Shown here: positions 41,295 to 50,477 of the stretch, in pieces
How positions within the stretch are numbered: position 1 is the stretch's first letter
How the letters are laid out: every line of letters begins with the position of its first letter
Origin: Planctomycetia bacterium
GTDB taxonomy: Bacteria > Planctomycetota > Planctomycetia > Pirellulales > UBA1268
Assembly: GCA_026401035.1 (NCBI GenBank)
Contig: JAPLNR010000065.1
Span: forward strand, 114,512-178,511
Length of the DNA: 64,000 nucleotides
Direction: 5' to 3'
The notes under the pieces: model-generated
What the model saw: the letters and a program-made list of their open reading frames with translations, nothing else
Databases searched by the model: none
Told to the model about the DNA's origin: nothing
Program-made: the position numbers and the translations under genes

Positions 41295-42863
41295 TCATTT
41301 CACATCGCCGGCATCACGGGTGAATTGTTCCTGCAACTCTTGCCAGCGGGCCGACATCTCGCGGACACGCTTCGGTTGGGCGGCGGCGAGATTGCGTTGC
41401 TCGCCACGGTCTGTCGCAAGGTCGTACAACTCCCAGACGCTCTTGTCCTCCATGGCGGAAACGAGTTTGTAGTTGCCCATCCGCAACGCACGGTTGCCTT
41501 CGTGCTGAAAGAAAACGTAGTCGCGGATCACACTGTCATTCGCGGTAAGGGCCGGCACCAAACTGTGGCCCGGGAACGGCGGCGCACCGTCTGCCAATGC
41601 CGGCATGATGCCAGCCACGTCGAGCAGCGTCGGCACCACATCAACGACGTGGCCAACGTCGTGACGCAGTTCCCCCTTGGCGGCGATGCCCTTGGGCCAA
41701 TGCACGATCAACGGCGTGGAAACTCCGCCTTCGTGCGTCCAGATCTTGTGACGCCGGAACGGAGTGTTGCCGGTACTCGCCCAGCCCGGTCCCAGGCACA
41801 GATAAGACTTCTCGGATCCGGGCGCGACGCCGCGATCGTGTCCCCCGCCTCGCACCATGATCGTGGCGTCAGACCCGTTGTCCGACAGGAACAAGATGAT
41901 CGTGTTGTCCCACGCACCCATGGCTCGGATCTGGTCGAACACGCGGCCGATCTCACGATCCATCCGGTCGATCATCGCCGCTTGGATCGCCATCTTCGTG
42001 GCTTGGAATTGTTTCTGTTCGTCGGTCAATTGTGCCCACGGCACCGGATGTTGAATCTCGCCGGGGCCGAGCGTCTGCAAAACCGGCGGCGTGAAATCGC
42101 GTGGCGTGAAGGCTGTCTCCAGCGGGGAGAGTTCGCACGTGACGATACCCATCCGCCGCAGATTCTCCCAGCGTTCCTCACGCACCTGATCCCAGCCTTT
42201 CAGGTACTGGGCCTTGTACCGGGCGATGTCCTCCGGCAACGCGTGCAAGGGAAAGTGGGGCGAAGTGAACGCCAGGTACTCGAAAAACGGTTGGTCAGAA
42301 TATTTTTCGGTGTGCTCCTTTAGGCAGCGAATCGCATGGTCCGCGACGCCGATCGTTACGTAGAAACCCGGCTGCTTGGATAATTGCCTGCCATCCTCGA
42401 GGATATCCGATGCCTTGAAGTAATTGTTCTGACCGCCCTCGATTTGATAGGAACGATCAAATCCTGCGTCGGTTCGTGGGTTCGATGCACCGAAGACATG
42501 CCACTTGCCGGAGTGGTAGCACCTGTACCCCGCCGGCTTGAGCCATTGTGGTAACGTCCGCGTCCACTCCGGCAACTTCCCTCTGTGCGGATCCATCCGA
42601 ATCTGCTGCGGGTAATAGCCGGTCATCAACGCGCTGCGCGTCGGCCAGCAACGCGCGGTGTTGTAGAACTGGGTGAACCGCACCCCGTTGGCTGCGAGCC
42701 GGTCGAGGTTCGGCGTGGCGATCTCCGAGCCGTAGCAGCCCAAGTCGGAGAACCCGAGGTCATCGGCCAGGATCACCACAATATTCGGACGGGCAGTCTC
42801 TGCGGCCGGCACGGAACTGGTCGCCATGACGAAGACGCCCAGTGACATGATCCATCGTTTCAT
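41295..42863 (-). CDS. Secreted formylglycine-type sulfatase
   Basis: The 522-residue enzyme hydrolyses sulfate esters, probably of algal polysaccharides. It has a signal peptide (ends near VPAAET), metal aspartates in ILADDLGFSDLGCYG, the formylglycine site Cys72 in NTARCWPTRSALMTG, SGKWHVFG and a late metal site in LSDNGSD. The CxPTR form of the signature is common among planctomycete sulfatases. Base composition is visibly less GC-rich than its neighbours (for example AATATTTTTCGG near 42299), suggesting later acquisition. The ATG at 42863 or 42878 fits the signal peptide; the longer frame is repeat-like. No maturase gene is nearby. Confidence 0.9.
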   Translation of the reverse strand: MKRWIMSLGVFVMATSSVPAAETARPNIVVILADDLGFSDLGCYGSEIATPNLDRLAANGVRFTQFYNTARCWPTRSALMTGYYPQQIRMDPHRGKLPEWTRTLPQWLKPAGYRCYHSGKWHVFGASNPRTDAGFDRSYQIEGGQNNYFKASDILEDGRQLSKQPGFYVTIGVADHAIRCLKEHTEKYSDQPFFEYLAFTSPHFPLHALPEDIARYKAQYLKGWDQVREERWENLRRMGIVTCELSPLETAFTPRDFTPPVLQTLGPGEIQHPVPWAQLTDEQKQFQATKMAIQAAMIDRMDREIGRVFDQIRAMGAWDNTIILFLSDNGSDATIMVRGGGHDRGVAPGSEKSYLCLGPGWASTGNTPFRRHKIWTHEGGVSTPLIVHWPKGIAAKGELRHDVGHVVDVVPTLLDVAGIMPALADGAPPFPGHSLVPALTANDSVIRDYVFFQHEGNRALRMGNYKLVSAMEDKSVWELYDLATDRGEQRNLAAAQPKRVREMSARWQELQEQFTRDAGDVK

Positions 42864-43234
42864 TTTCGTTTCTCGCATTGCTCCACGCATCAGACTGGAT
42901 CGACGTGTCGATGAGGTTGGCGGGTAGGCATTGATAGCCGAAGCCCGGTTCGTTGTCAGCGACAGCGTCGCCGGCAAACCACCGGCGGGGTGAAAACGCT
43001 GGTCACCGTCAGCCGACACATCCCCCTTGGCCATCGGTCAAGCGGCTGCATCGGCCATGATCGGGCAGCGGGGATACCACATGGCAGCGGAGGCGTTTGG
43101 CCTCTACAAAGAGTTCCGCCCCGCGATCCCGGATGGCGTGAAGGGCTGGGGAACGCAGGGCGTGCCACGGGTCGCCCGCCAATGTCGTGGCAGCAGACTT
43201 GTTCCCCTGTCGACCTACGCGTGCTCGCGTGGCC
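42864..43234. other. Intergenic region without recognisable gene
   Basis: About 370 bp between the sulfatase start and the ferredoxin stop. The plus frame around 43060-43190 (SAMIGQRGYHMAAEAFGLYK) has a protein-like look and might be a leftover 3' fragment, but I cannot assign it. I see no promoter I would trust. Confidence 0.3.
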
Positions 43235-43594
43235 TTAGGCCCACTCCGGTGCCGGCTCCATCGTGTCCGCGGGGCGGCGACCGGCGTCGGCGCGGCCGGA
43301 ACCGGCCAGCCGGCTGATCGCCTTCACCGTCATGTCGGCGTCGCAGGTGATCTGGCAGGAGAGGCGGAGGCCCGGCGTGCCGGCGAGGCCCTTCGCCGCG
43401 AGCACGTCCTTCTCGGCCTTCGTCATCCGCGCCGGTTCGCCCGCGACAAATTCAACGCGGCAGGTCGTGCACCGGGCCACGCCACCGCAGGCATGCAATT
43501 GGTCGACGCCGCAGTCGTCGACCAACGCATTGACCAGCCGTTTGTCGGCCGGCACCTCGAAAGTCCCCACTCCATCGACCGTCAGTTTCGGCAT
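43235..43594 (-). CDS. 2Fe-2S ferredoxin
   Basis: The 119-residue protein is a plant-type ferredoxin: MPKLTVDGVGTFEVPADKRLVNALVDD, then the ligands Cys36, Cys42 and Cys45 in ACGGVARCTTC and Cys80 in LRLSCQ. It carries one electron at a time for an unknown partner oxygenase or reductase. A short proline- and arginine-rich tail (about residues 98-119) is unusual. It follows the DUF1080-ThuA gene by 10 bp on the same strand. Confidence 0.9.
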   Translation of the reverse strand: MPKLTVDGVGTFEVPADKRLVNALVDDCGVDQLHACGGVARCTTCRVEFVAGEPARMTKAEKDVLAAKGLAGTPGLRLSCQITCDADMTVKAISRLAGSGRADAGRRPADTMEPAPEWA

Positions 43595-43604
43595 GAATCG
43601 CTCC

Positions 43605-45176
43605 CTATTTTTTCTTGGGTGTCTTGTCGTCGAGATTGGCGGCCAGATCCTCCGCCGAGAGGCCGGACGATATGCCGTCGGCCGGCACGTCGAGCCCTGT
43701 CGTCCAGACGAGGGCGTTGAGCATCAGTTTGCGAAAATCGTCGTTGGCCCAGTTCTTATGGAAGTGGGCGCCGGTGCAGCCGAAGCCGCGGCCGCCGTCG
43801 GGTCGTTCGTAGGCCCAGGCGAGCACCTCCCGCCCGCCCTTGCCGGCGCGGACGGTCGGATTGTTGCCATGCGGGCCATCAGGACGCTCCCGCGTGACAT
43901 CGGGCGGCACGGCCGAGAGGATTGCGGTCACGCCGGTCATCGGCTCGCGAAACCGCATGTGGTAGTACCACTCGTCCTGCGTTTCGAACGGCTTCACGCC
44001 GCGGGTGATCGGATGGCCGGCGGCCAGTTCCGTCTGGGCGAGCATCCAGTGCGGGTTGACCGACCAGTGGGGCTCGAAATAGCCCCCCATCCAATTGAGA
44101 AACTCGGGGCCGCCCTTTTCCTTCGGCACCTCGACCGCATAGTGGAGGCAGGCCACGCCCACGCCGCGCTTCGCGAGCGCGTCGATCTGGGCCAGCCGGT
44201 TGCTCTGGAGAACAGGATGGCCACCGCCGCCATCTGCGAAAAAGAAGATCGCGTCGGCGTTGTCGAACGCGGTCGGATCGGCGGGCCAACCGCCGTCATA
44301 GGCTGCGGGCAGGATCTGCGGGCTTCCCGACTCCAGGCATTTTTCCAGGAGTTTGACGCCGGCACGAAACTCATGCTCGCCGGAGGCATGGCTGGGCCGC
44401 CCGGCGACGAGGACGAGCTTTTTGCGACCGTCGGCAAGCTTCAATCGCTTGAGCCGGATGTCCTTGAACTCGGCCTTCATCGGCGGACCAGCGTGCAACT
44501 GCAGGGCCAGAATTCCCTCGGCCGCCCGCTTCTCGATCTGGTTGTCGGTCGTCTCCGACATCAACTGCCCGTTGATGAAGTGGGACAGTTTCGGCCCGTG
44601 GGCGACGATCCGGTATTCGTTCCAGTCGCCCTCCTTGATCAACTTCTGCAGATCCTCGGTCTTGCCGATCGGCTCCCCTTGGGTTTTCGTTCCGTCCTGG
44701 GCGATCGTCACCCGCTCGCCGCGCTTGGCGAGGATCCCGCGGCCGCGCTCCTCGTAGAGGATGCCCGAGTATGTCTTGCCGGCCTCGAAGTCGCCCTGAT
44801 AGCCCCCCACGACCGAGTTGCCATAATCCTTGCTGCGATACTGGACGCCGCTATTCCCCCCGGTGAGACGGTACCGGAGTGTCAGTTCGAAATCGTCGAC
44901 GTTGCCCTGCCGCCAGATCAGGAACGTGTTGCCCTTGGTCGGCTTCTCGGCCGTCGTCTCACCGACGATCGCCCCCTCTTTCACCGACCAGAACTCCGGC
45001 TTCCCCTCCCAGCCATCAAGAGTGGTGCCGTTGAAGATCGAAACAAAGCCGGCATCGTCTGCCCTGGCGGCCGCCGGAAAAATGGCGGGAAGAAACAGAA
45101 CCACAGCCAAAAGCCTGCGCAGCAATCCCACGATGAGGGTCTCCTGAAACGGGGCACCATCCGGTTTCAGGTGCAC
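43605..45176 (-). CDS. Secreted DUF1080-ThuA fusion protein
   Basis: The 523-residue protein has a signal peptide (LLAVVLFLPAIFPAAARADD, about 22-41), an N-terminal DUF1080 (3-keto-disaccharide hydrolase) lectin-like domain (about 43-245; FVSIFNGTTLDGWEG, DFELTLRYRL, GNSGVQYRS, WNEYRIVAHG) and a C-terminal ThuA-like glutamine-amidotransferase-type domain (about 252-495; LVLVAGRPSHASGEHEF, FFADGGGGH, ACLHYAVE, GCTGAHFHKNW). It is likely to act on disaccharides or polysaccharide breakdown products in the periplasm. Both domains look complete. Close to the sulfatase, it fits a polysaccharide-use neighbourhood. Confidence 0.88.
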   Translation of the reverse strand: MHLKPDGAPFQETLIVGLLRRLLAVVLFLPAIFPAAARADDAGFVSIFNGTTLDGWEGKPEFWSVKEGAIVGETTAEKPTKGNTFLIWRQGNVDDFELTLRYRLTGGNSGVQYRSKDYGNSVVGGYQGDFEAGKTYSGILYEERGRGILAKRGERVTIAQDGTKTQGEPIGKTEDLQKLIKEGDWNEYRIVAHGPKLSHFINGQLMSETTDNQIEKRAAEGILALQLHAGPPMKAEFKDIRLKRLKLADGRKKLVLVAGRPSHASGEHEFRAGVKLLEKCLESGSPQILPAAYDGGWPADPTAFDNADAIFFFADGGGGHPVLQSNRLAQIDALAKRGVGVACLHYAVEVPKEKGGPEFLNWMGGYFEPHWSVNPHWMLAQTELAAGHPITRGVKPFETQDEWYYHMRFREPMTGVTAILSAVPPDVTRERPDGPHGNNPTVRAGKGGREVLAWAYERPDGGRGFGCTGAHFHKNWANDDFRKLMLNALVWTTGLDVPADGISSGLSAEDLAANLDDKTPKKK

Positions 45177-45196
45177 GACGCCCGGAAACCGAGCGG

Positions 45197-46663
45197 CTAG
45201 TATGCCACGCCGCCACTGCGGGCAGGAGGGGCGGCCTGGTCGCCGGCGTGGATCAGCCGGTTGGAATCGAGGGAATCGCGATCCAGGCCGAGCATTTCCA
45301 GGAAGGCATCGAGGCCGACGATGCGGATGCCGAGCCGTCGGGCCTCCTTGAGCTGCTTGTCGCGGCGGGTCTCGTCGGCCGGTCGCCAGCCGGCGGCCCG
45401 CTCCGTTCCTGACCCGATGGTCCGCGGCGGCCCGGCGTCGACGATCATGGTGGTCGACGACGAAACCAGCTGCTCCACGCGGCCACCCACCCGTTCGATG
45501 AGTTCCTGCAGCCGGTCTTGGTCGGAAGCCTCGTCGGCGTCCACCTGCACGAAGCCGACGACCACCGCCTCGAACGACGTCCGCGGCGACCAGAGGCTCG
45601 TGGCCACCCGGTCGCCCGGGAGGATCGGATTGCGGGTCGAGGCTCGGCGAATGCGGGCCCGTGCGAGTGCACCACTTTCCACCGCCACCACTTCGACGAC
45701 CGCCTTGTTCGCCGCGATCTGCGGCCGCTCGTCCCCCGGTTCGTAGACATTCAGGACGAGGCCCGGCCTCAGCCCCTGAGTCGAGCCGACGTCGATCAAC
45801 ACGGAACGGTCGACCTCGTTGATGGAGAGGATGCGGCCGTCGAAGCCGTCGATACGGTCGTCCTTCGGCGTGGCTGCCAGCACCATTTCCTGCAGGGATT
45901 TGTCCGCGACCCGCAGTTCGGACAGCACGGTATTCTGCTGCGCGATCTGCTTTTCGCGATCCCGCAATTCATCGAACAGCAGCCCGATGCGGCCCTCGGC
46001 CTCCTGCGCCTTGAAGCGGGCCTGGCGGGCCGGGGGCAGGAGCGGCTCCCCCTTGGCGATCTCCGCAACGAGCAGGTCGAGTCGTTCCGAACGGGCGAGC
46101 GCCTCTTTTTGTTTGTCGGCCAGCCGCTTCGCGAGCGCCTCGTGCTTCGCGCGATCCTCGTCGAACTGCTGCTTCAGTTCGACGGCCACGGCTTCCTTGG
46201 CCTTCACCTGTTCCTCGAGTTCGGCCTGCTTCTTGGCTTCCGACTCGAGCGCTTCCTGCTTGGATTTTTCTGCGGCCAGCTTGTCGGCTTCAGCCTTCTT
46301 GAGGTCCTCAGATTGCTTGGCCAGACTTTCCTGCAACGTCCGGACAACCCCCGAGTAGTTTCGCTGGCCTTCCTCGATGTCGCTGAACTCGTCGTTCAGT
46401 TTTGACTGTAGGTCGCCTCCAGACTCCGCCCCCTCGCCGCCGGCACCAACCACCTGCTGCAGGGCGGCCAGTTCCTCCCGGGCCTTCGCCTCCCCGGCGG
46501 TCGCCTCCGCCATCTTCGTCTCCGCGCTCCGGGTCGCATCTTCGGCGTCGAACTTTTGCTTGAAAAAGAGATATGTCGTGACGGCGAGCACGAACGTGAG
46601 CATCACGAACACGATCAGTGCGATGCTCAGCGACTGAATGACGGTGGCGCGTCTCACGGCCAT
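45197..46663 (-). CDS. Membrane-anchored coiled-coil protein with BRCT-like C-terminus
   Basis: The 488-residue protein has one N-terminal transmembrane helix (about 10-33), a long coiled coil rich in Lys, Glu and Ala (about 40-205 and 220-262), a beta-rich domain (about 272-350; GRILSINEVDRSVLIDVGSTQGLRPG) and a C-terminal part (about 365-460) that ends in DKQLKEARRLGIRIVGLDAFLEML. That ending resembles the last helix of BRCT domains, which is unexpected outside DNA repair proteins. The protein could link the envelope to another complex. It lies 20 bp upstream of the DUF1080-ThuA gene on the same strand. Confidence 0.7.
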   Translation of the reverse strand: MAVRRATVIQSLSIALIVFVMLTFVLAVTTYLFFKQKFDAEDATRSAETKMAEATAGEAKAREELAALQQVVGAGGEGAESGGDLQSKLNDEFSDIEEGQRNYSGVVRTLQESLAKQSEDLKKAEADKLAAEKSKQEALESEAKKQAELEEQVKAKEAVAVELKQQFDEDRAKHEALAKRLADKQKEALARSERLDLLVAEIAKGEPLLPPARQARFKAQEAEGRIGLLFDELRDREKQIAQQNTVLSELRVADKSLQEMVLAATPKDDRIDGFDGRILSINEVDRSVLIDVGSTQGLRPGLVLNVYEPGDERPQIAANKAVVEVVAVESGALARARIRRASTRNPILPGDRVATSLWSPRTSFEAVVVGFVQVDADEASDQDRLQELIERVGGRVEQLVSSSTTMIVDAGPPRTIGSGTERAAGWRPADETRRDKQLKEARRLGIRIVGLDAFLEMLGLDRDSLDSNRLIHAGDQAAPPARSGGVAY

Positions 46664-46744
46664 AGCTGACGATCCCTCAAATCACCCGGTCTGAACCACG
46701 CGGCGCCACGACCGCCGCTCGACCTCAGGATATCGACGCCGAAT

Positions 46745-48040
46745 TCAGCCCTCGATCAAGCCGCTGCCGATTGTAGGGGCTGGGAAGACCGGGAGGCTTC
46801 GTCGGACGATCTCATTCCAGTGAATCGGGCGGCCGGCAGTTGCCGCCATCCGCCCCATGATCGCCACCAGCGTGCTGTGGCAGAGGGCTGTTCCGTCATC
46901 CACGGGGATGCCCGACCGCACGGACTGCACCAGGGCGTTCATCGTGGACTGATACATGCCCACAGGCGGCAGCCGGGCCGATCCCGGGGGGGCGTGCAAG
47001 TCGCAGCCGCCGAGCGTGCCAGCCACCGTGTCGGCAACTTTCGTGAGGCCGACACCGCGGCCGCAGGAGGCGTGCATCTCGCTGCCGTCCGCAAAGGTGT
47101 AGCGCACCGCCACCACGTCATGGCAGTCGCCGATCGCCCAGCCGGCGCGCCGGCCTGAGCGGTGATCGGAAAACAGTCGCGGCGGCTGGGCGGCGACGGC
47201 CGCCACGGGGCAGGCATCGCCCAAGGCCCAGAGGCCGCGGTCAATGGCGTGGATGTGATGCTCCACGAAAGCGCCGCCCGAAAAACGTCCAAACGAAATC
47301 CAGTTGCGCTGCCGCCATTCCGCTGCCGTCCAGCCCGGCTCGATGGGCTTTTGCCAAGGCAGGCCGAGCGCCGCATGCGCGTGAATCTGGAGCAGTTGGC
47401 CGACGGCGCCATCGCGGATGGTTCCGATCAGGCCGCACGTCGACTCGTCCCGTCGCAAGCAGAGCCCGGACACCACTGCGAGTTTCTGCCGGCGGGCCGC
47501 CGCGCAGGCCGCAGCCACTTCATGGGCTCCCGGCAGGTCGATCGCGGCCGGCTTCTCGCAGAAGAGGTGCTTGCCCGCCCTGACGGCGGCCGTGACGTGC
47601 AGTGGACGGACGTGCGGCGGAGCCGCGAGCAGAACGACGTCCACGCCGGACTCGAGCACGTTGAGATAGGCCCGCTCACCGACGAAGCGTTGCTCCGGCG
47701 GACAGGCAAACTGTCCCGCCGCATCGCGGGCGAGCACGTGGGCGGACGAGGCGACTTGATCGGGAAAAGCATCGCCGAGCGCCACGATCCGCACGGCCGG
47801 ATCGGCGGCAGCCGCCTGCAGTGCGGCCCCCGTGCCGCGGCCACCGCAGCCGATGAGCCCGACGCGGATTCGCTCGGCGCCATGGGCAAAGAAACCACCG
47901 GCTGCCAGCCCGGCGGGCGCCGAGCCCAGCCCCAGCGTCGCTCCGAGGGAAGAGCCGGCCATCGAACCGAGAAATCCGCGGCGCGAATGCCGGTCGCGGG
48001 TGCCTGCCGGCTGCGTCTGTGTGTGTTGCAAGTGTGTCAT
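46745..48040 (-). CDS. TAT-exported Gfo/Idh/MocA-family oxidoreductase
   Basis: The 431-residue protein begins with a twin-arginine signal (HSRRGFLGSMAGSSLGATLGLG). A Rossmann domain follows (about 57-180; RVGLIGCGGRGTGAAL, VVLLAAPPHVRPLH, HLFCEKPAA), then a C-terminal domain with GGAFVEHHIHAIDRGLWALG, where the catalytic histidines of this family lie. The enzyme would oxidise or reduce a sugar derivative with NAD(P), exported already folded. Such proteins are abundant in planctomycetes. Its substrate is not evident. Confidence 0.87.
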   Translation of the reverse strand: MTHLQHTQTQPAGTRDRHSRRGFLGSMAGSSLGATLGLGSAPAGLAAGGFFAHGAERIRVGLIGCGGRGTGAALQAAAADPAVRIVALGDAFPDQVASSAHVLARDAAGQFACPPEQRFVGERAYLNVLESGVDVVLLAAPPHVRPLHVTAAVRAGKHLFCEKPAAIDLPGAHEVAAACAAARRQKLAVVSGLCLRRDESTCGLIGTIRDGAVGQLLQIHAHAALGLPWQKPIEPGWTAAEWRQRNWISFGRFSGGAFVEHHIHAIDRGLWALGDACPVAAVAAQPPRLFSDHRSGRRAGWAIGDCHDVVAVRYTFADGSEMHASCGRGVGLTKVADTVAGTLGGCDLHAPPGSARLPPVGMYQSTMNALVQSVRSGIPVDDGTALCHSTLVAIMGRMAATAGRPIHWNEIVRRSLPVFPAPTIGSGLIEG

Positions 48041-48129
48041 CGTGGTGCTGAGCCCTCCATGCCCGGGAGTCTAACAAAATGCGGCTGCCGCCCAACGCGA
48101 TTGCCAAGGCCGACCTTTCGCCGGGATGG

Positions 48130-49329
48130 TCAGCGCAGCCGTGCCATGAATTTCAGGACCGGTTCCTCGAGCGCCGCCGGTGGTGCGCCGAATGCGTCAG
48201 TGAAATCCTGGCGGCGGCTGTCCGGCGAGTCTGCGGCCAACGGCTCCTGCTGCGAGAGTTTCCGCAGGTAGGCGACGAACGCGTCTTTTCGCGTCTGCAC
48301 GAGGAAATACGTGAGCGCCCACGATCGCGCATAGGCGTCGAGAGCCTCGTCGGGCCGGCGGAACGGCTCGTCGTCGAGCACGATCGTTTCGAGCATGCCC
48401 GACCGCTGGGTGGCGAGAAACTTTTCCAGCCGCGGCCGATTGATCCCACCGATCCCCCGCCAGCCGCGGTCGCTTGCCAGGTCAGGCGTCTCGAAATACG
48501 TGGCGATGCCCTCGCTCACCCACAGGGGCACGGGGGCCAGCCGGCGGTGCATGCCGCAGTTGTAGGCCATCTGGTGCGTCGCCTCGTGGACGAGCGTGGC
48601 CACGAGGCCGGCAGCCTCCGGCTGGGCCAGGATTTCGAGGCCGGCCCGCCCGGCTGACCGCCCGACCGACCGCGCTGGCCGCCGGGCCAGGGTGTCGCTG
48701 CCGGTGAGGTCGAACGTGGTGACGCGATTGCTGAGCAGGTTGTAGTAGCCGACCACGCGGTCGGCGGCCGCCCCGAGATCGCGGGCGGCAAACGCCTCGT
48801 ATCGCTGGCGGTCCGAAAAAATTACGACGACGAGCGGCCGCTCGGGCGCGTGCAATTCGAGGCCGGCCTGTCGCCAGAAGTTGGAGAAGGCATCGTGGAG
48901 CCGTTCGAAGAGCGATCCGCACCACTGCGCATAGGCCCGCGAGGTATCGAAGCAGATCACGTAGTGTTTCGTGCCAAACTGGTCGAAGCCCGCCGGGAGT
49001 TCCGCGAGAATCCGGCGGCCCAGTTCGCGGGACGTTTCCGCCGCCTCTGGGCGATCGACCTTCTGTCGCACGATGATCGTCGCCGGATCGACGATCGCCA
49101 GCCGCTGGTCGGCGAGTTCCAGGAGCAGGCCGCCGTCGAGGGCTTCGACGATCACCGCTCCTTCGAGCGTCTGCTCGGGCTGATTTTCGACGGGCCGAAT
49201 CCGCACGCGTTCGACAGACGGTTGCGTTCCTTCATCCCCGTCGACGGCACGCACCGCATGTGACGACGGGCCGCCCGCCGCAAGCAGCAGCGCGATGCCG
49301 CAGACCATCACAATGTTCAGGCGACGCAT
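48130..49329 (-). CDS. DUF1570 putative zinc metallopeptidase, secreted
   Basis: The 399-residue protein has a signal peptide (IVMVCGIALLLAAGGPSSHA, about 6-26), an N-terminal beta-rich part with a nucleic-acid- or ligand-like barrel (about 35-90), and a gluzincin-type domain with the motif TLVHEATHQMAYN (zinc HExxH, about residue 245) followed by WVSEGIATYFE, where the downstream glutamate ligand is expected. Both zinc motifs are intact. It should cleave peptides outside the cytoplasm; targets are unknown. It is divergent from the HEAT lipoprotein gene at 49546. Confidence 0.82.
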   Translation of the reverse strand: MRRLNIVMVCGIALLLAAGGPSSHAVRAVDGDEGTQPSVERVRIRPVENQPEQTLEGAVIVEALDGGLLLELADQRLAIVDPATIIVRQKVDRPEAAETSRELGRRILAELPAGFDQFGTKHYVICFDTSRAYAQWCGSLFERLHDAFSNFWRQAGLELHAPERPLVVVIFSDRQRYEAFAARDLGAAADRVVGYYNLLSNRVTTFDLTGSDTLARRPARSVGRSAGRAGLEILAQPEAAGLVATLVHEATHQMAYNCGMHRRLAPVPLWVSEGIATYFETPDLASDRGWRGIGGINRPRLEKFLATQRSGMLETIVLDDEPFRRPDEALDAYARSWALTYFLVQTRKDAFVAYLRKLSQQEPLAADSPDSRRQDFTDAFGAPPAALEEPVLKFMARLR

Positions 49330-49545
49330 GCCGACGCTCCCAGGCTGGAAACCTGTCCGTCATGCAAACAGGTCGGGAGAAAACGGGGAAGTGCAAAATT
49401 GGAAAGGTGCGGAAACTGCGGGGCCGGGCCGGGGGCTGGGGGGCGGTTTCTCCGACGGGGCTTTGCTCTGGATTCACCCGCTCGCGGCCAGTAGTTTCCC
49501 GGTCCGCGAAAGTCAGCGGAATCCACAGCAGGGAATCCAGAAACG

Positions 49546-50247
49546 ATGGCAGCCACCGTGTTGAGCCAGGCAGCCCGCTTGCGGGCGGTCCTGCCCTGTC
49601 TGATCGTCGGCGCCGGCCTGATGCTCTCCGGGTGTGCCGGCTGGTCGCCATGGACGAGCAAGGAAAAGTCTGCGCGAAACGCGGAGCTTTACGGTCCGAC
49701 GGCCAACCAGCGGATCAAGACGCTGCAGGAGCAGGCCAAGGCCGCGCGGGGCGAAAGCCAGCAGCAGGTTGAATTCACGCAGGAACTGGTCGGCAAGGTT
49801 CTGGAGGAACACGACGCCCGTGTCCGCTGTGAAATGGTCGCCGTCGCCGCCGAATTCGACACGGCTTCCTCCCTGGCGATCTGCAAAGGAGCGCTTCAGG
49901 ATCCCGACGAACGCGTCCGCATGAAGGCCTGCGATATCTGGCGAAAACGGGGTGGCGAAGAGGCCGTGCAATTGCTCGCCAACCGCTACCGCACCGACCG
50001 TGAACTCGACGTTCGGCTCCGCGCCCTGCGGATGCTCGGCGAACTCGAAGACAAGTCGGCCATTCCCGTGCTCGCTGAGGCGCTCGAAAATCCAGATCCG
50101 GCCGTGCAATACCGGGCCGTCGCCGCTCTCAAGCAGGTGAGCGGGCGTGATCTTGGCGACGACGTCAACAAGTGGCGGGAATGGGCCGCCGATCCAAATG
50201 TCAAGCAGCCCTGGTCGATCGCCGAGTCGTTTCGCCAGCTCTTTTGA
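49546..50247 (+). CDS. Lipoprotein with HEAT-type repeats
   Basis: The 233-residue protein has a clear lipobox (LMLSGCAGW, cysteine about 30) after a hydrophobic core. A charged coil follows (about 55-85), and then three to four HEAT-like helical pairs (RVRCEMVAVAAEF, VRMKACDIWRKRG, VRLRALRMLGELED, VQYRAVAALKQVSG). It should be anchored in a membrane and serve as a binding scaffold. It is separate from the larger HEAT lipoprotein at 30346, and the two share only the repeat type. Confidence 0.8.
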   Translation: MAATVLSQAARLRAVLPCLIVGAGLMLSGCAGWSPWTSKEKSARNAELYGPTANQRIKTLQEQAKAARGESQQQVEFTQELVGKVLEEHDARVRCEMVAVAAEFDTASSLAICKGALQDPDERVRMKACDIWRKRGGEEAVQLLANRYRTDRELDVRLRALRMLGELEDKSAIPVLAEALENPDPAVQYRAVAALKQVSGRDLGDDVNKWREWAADPNVKQPWSIAESFRQLF

Positions 50248-50477
50248 ACCATCTGCCTCACCAGTGGCAGCCAGCCTCCGGATTCAGTTTTTGCGCCCCT
50301 GGCAAGACGCGCAGTCTGAGGATCACGGGCGGTCTGCTTGAACACTCCGGGGGCACCGCTACAGACACACGTTCGGGCAACTCATCCGGCCGATACCCCT
50401 CACAGCCAACCCGTTCACAAGTATCTGTGACGAAACCATTTGTGCTGTTCCCCAGACTTCCAACCAGATTGCGCACC

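Noticed and set aside
43057..43200. Protein-like plus frame (IGQRGYHMAAEAFGLYK)
   Set aside because: It is short, without start signals, and I could not tie it to any family; recorded only as an unassigned spacer.
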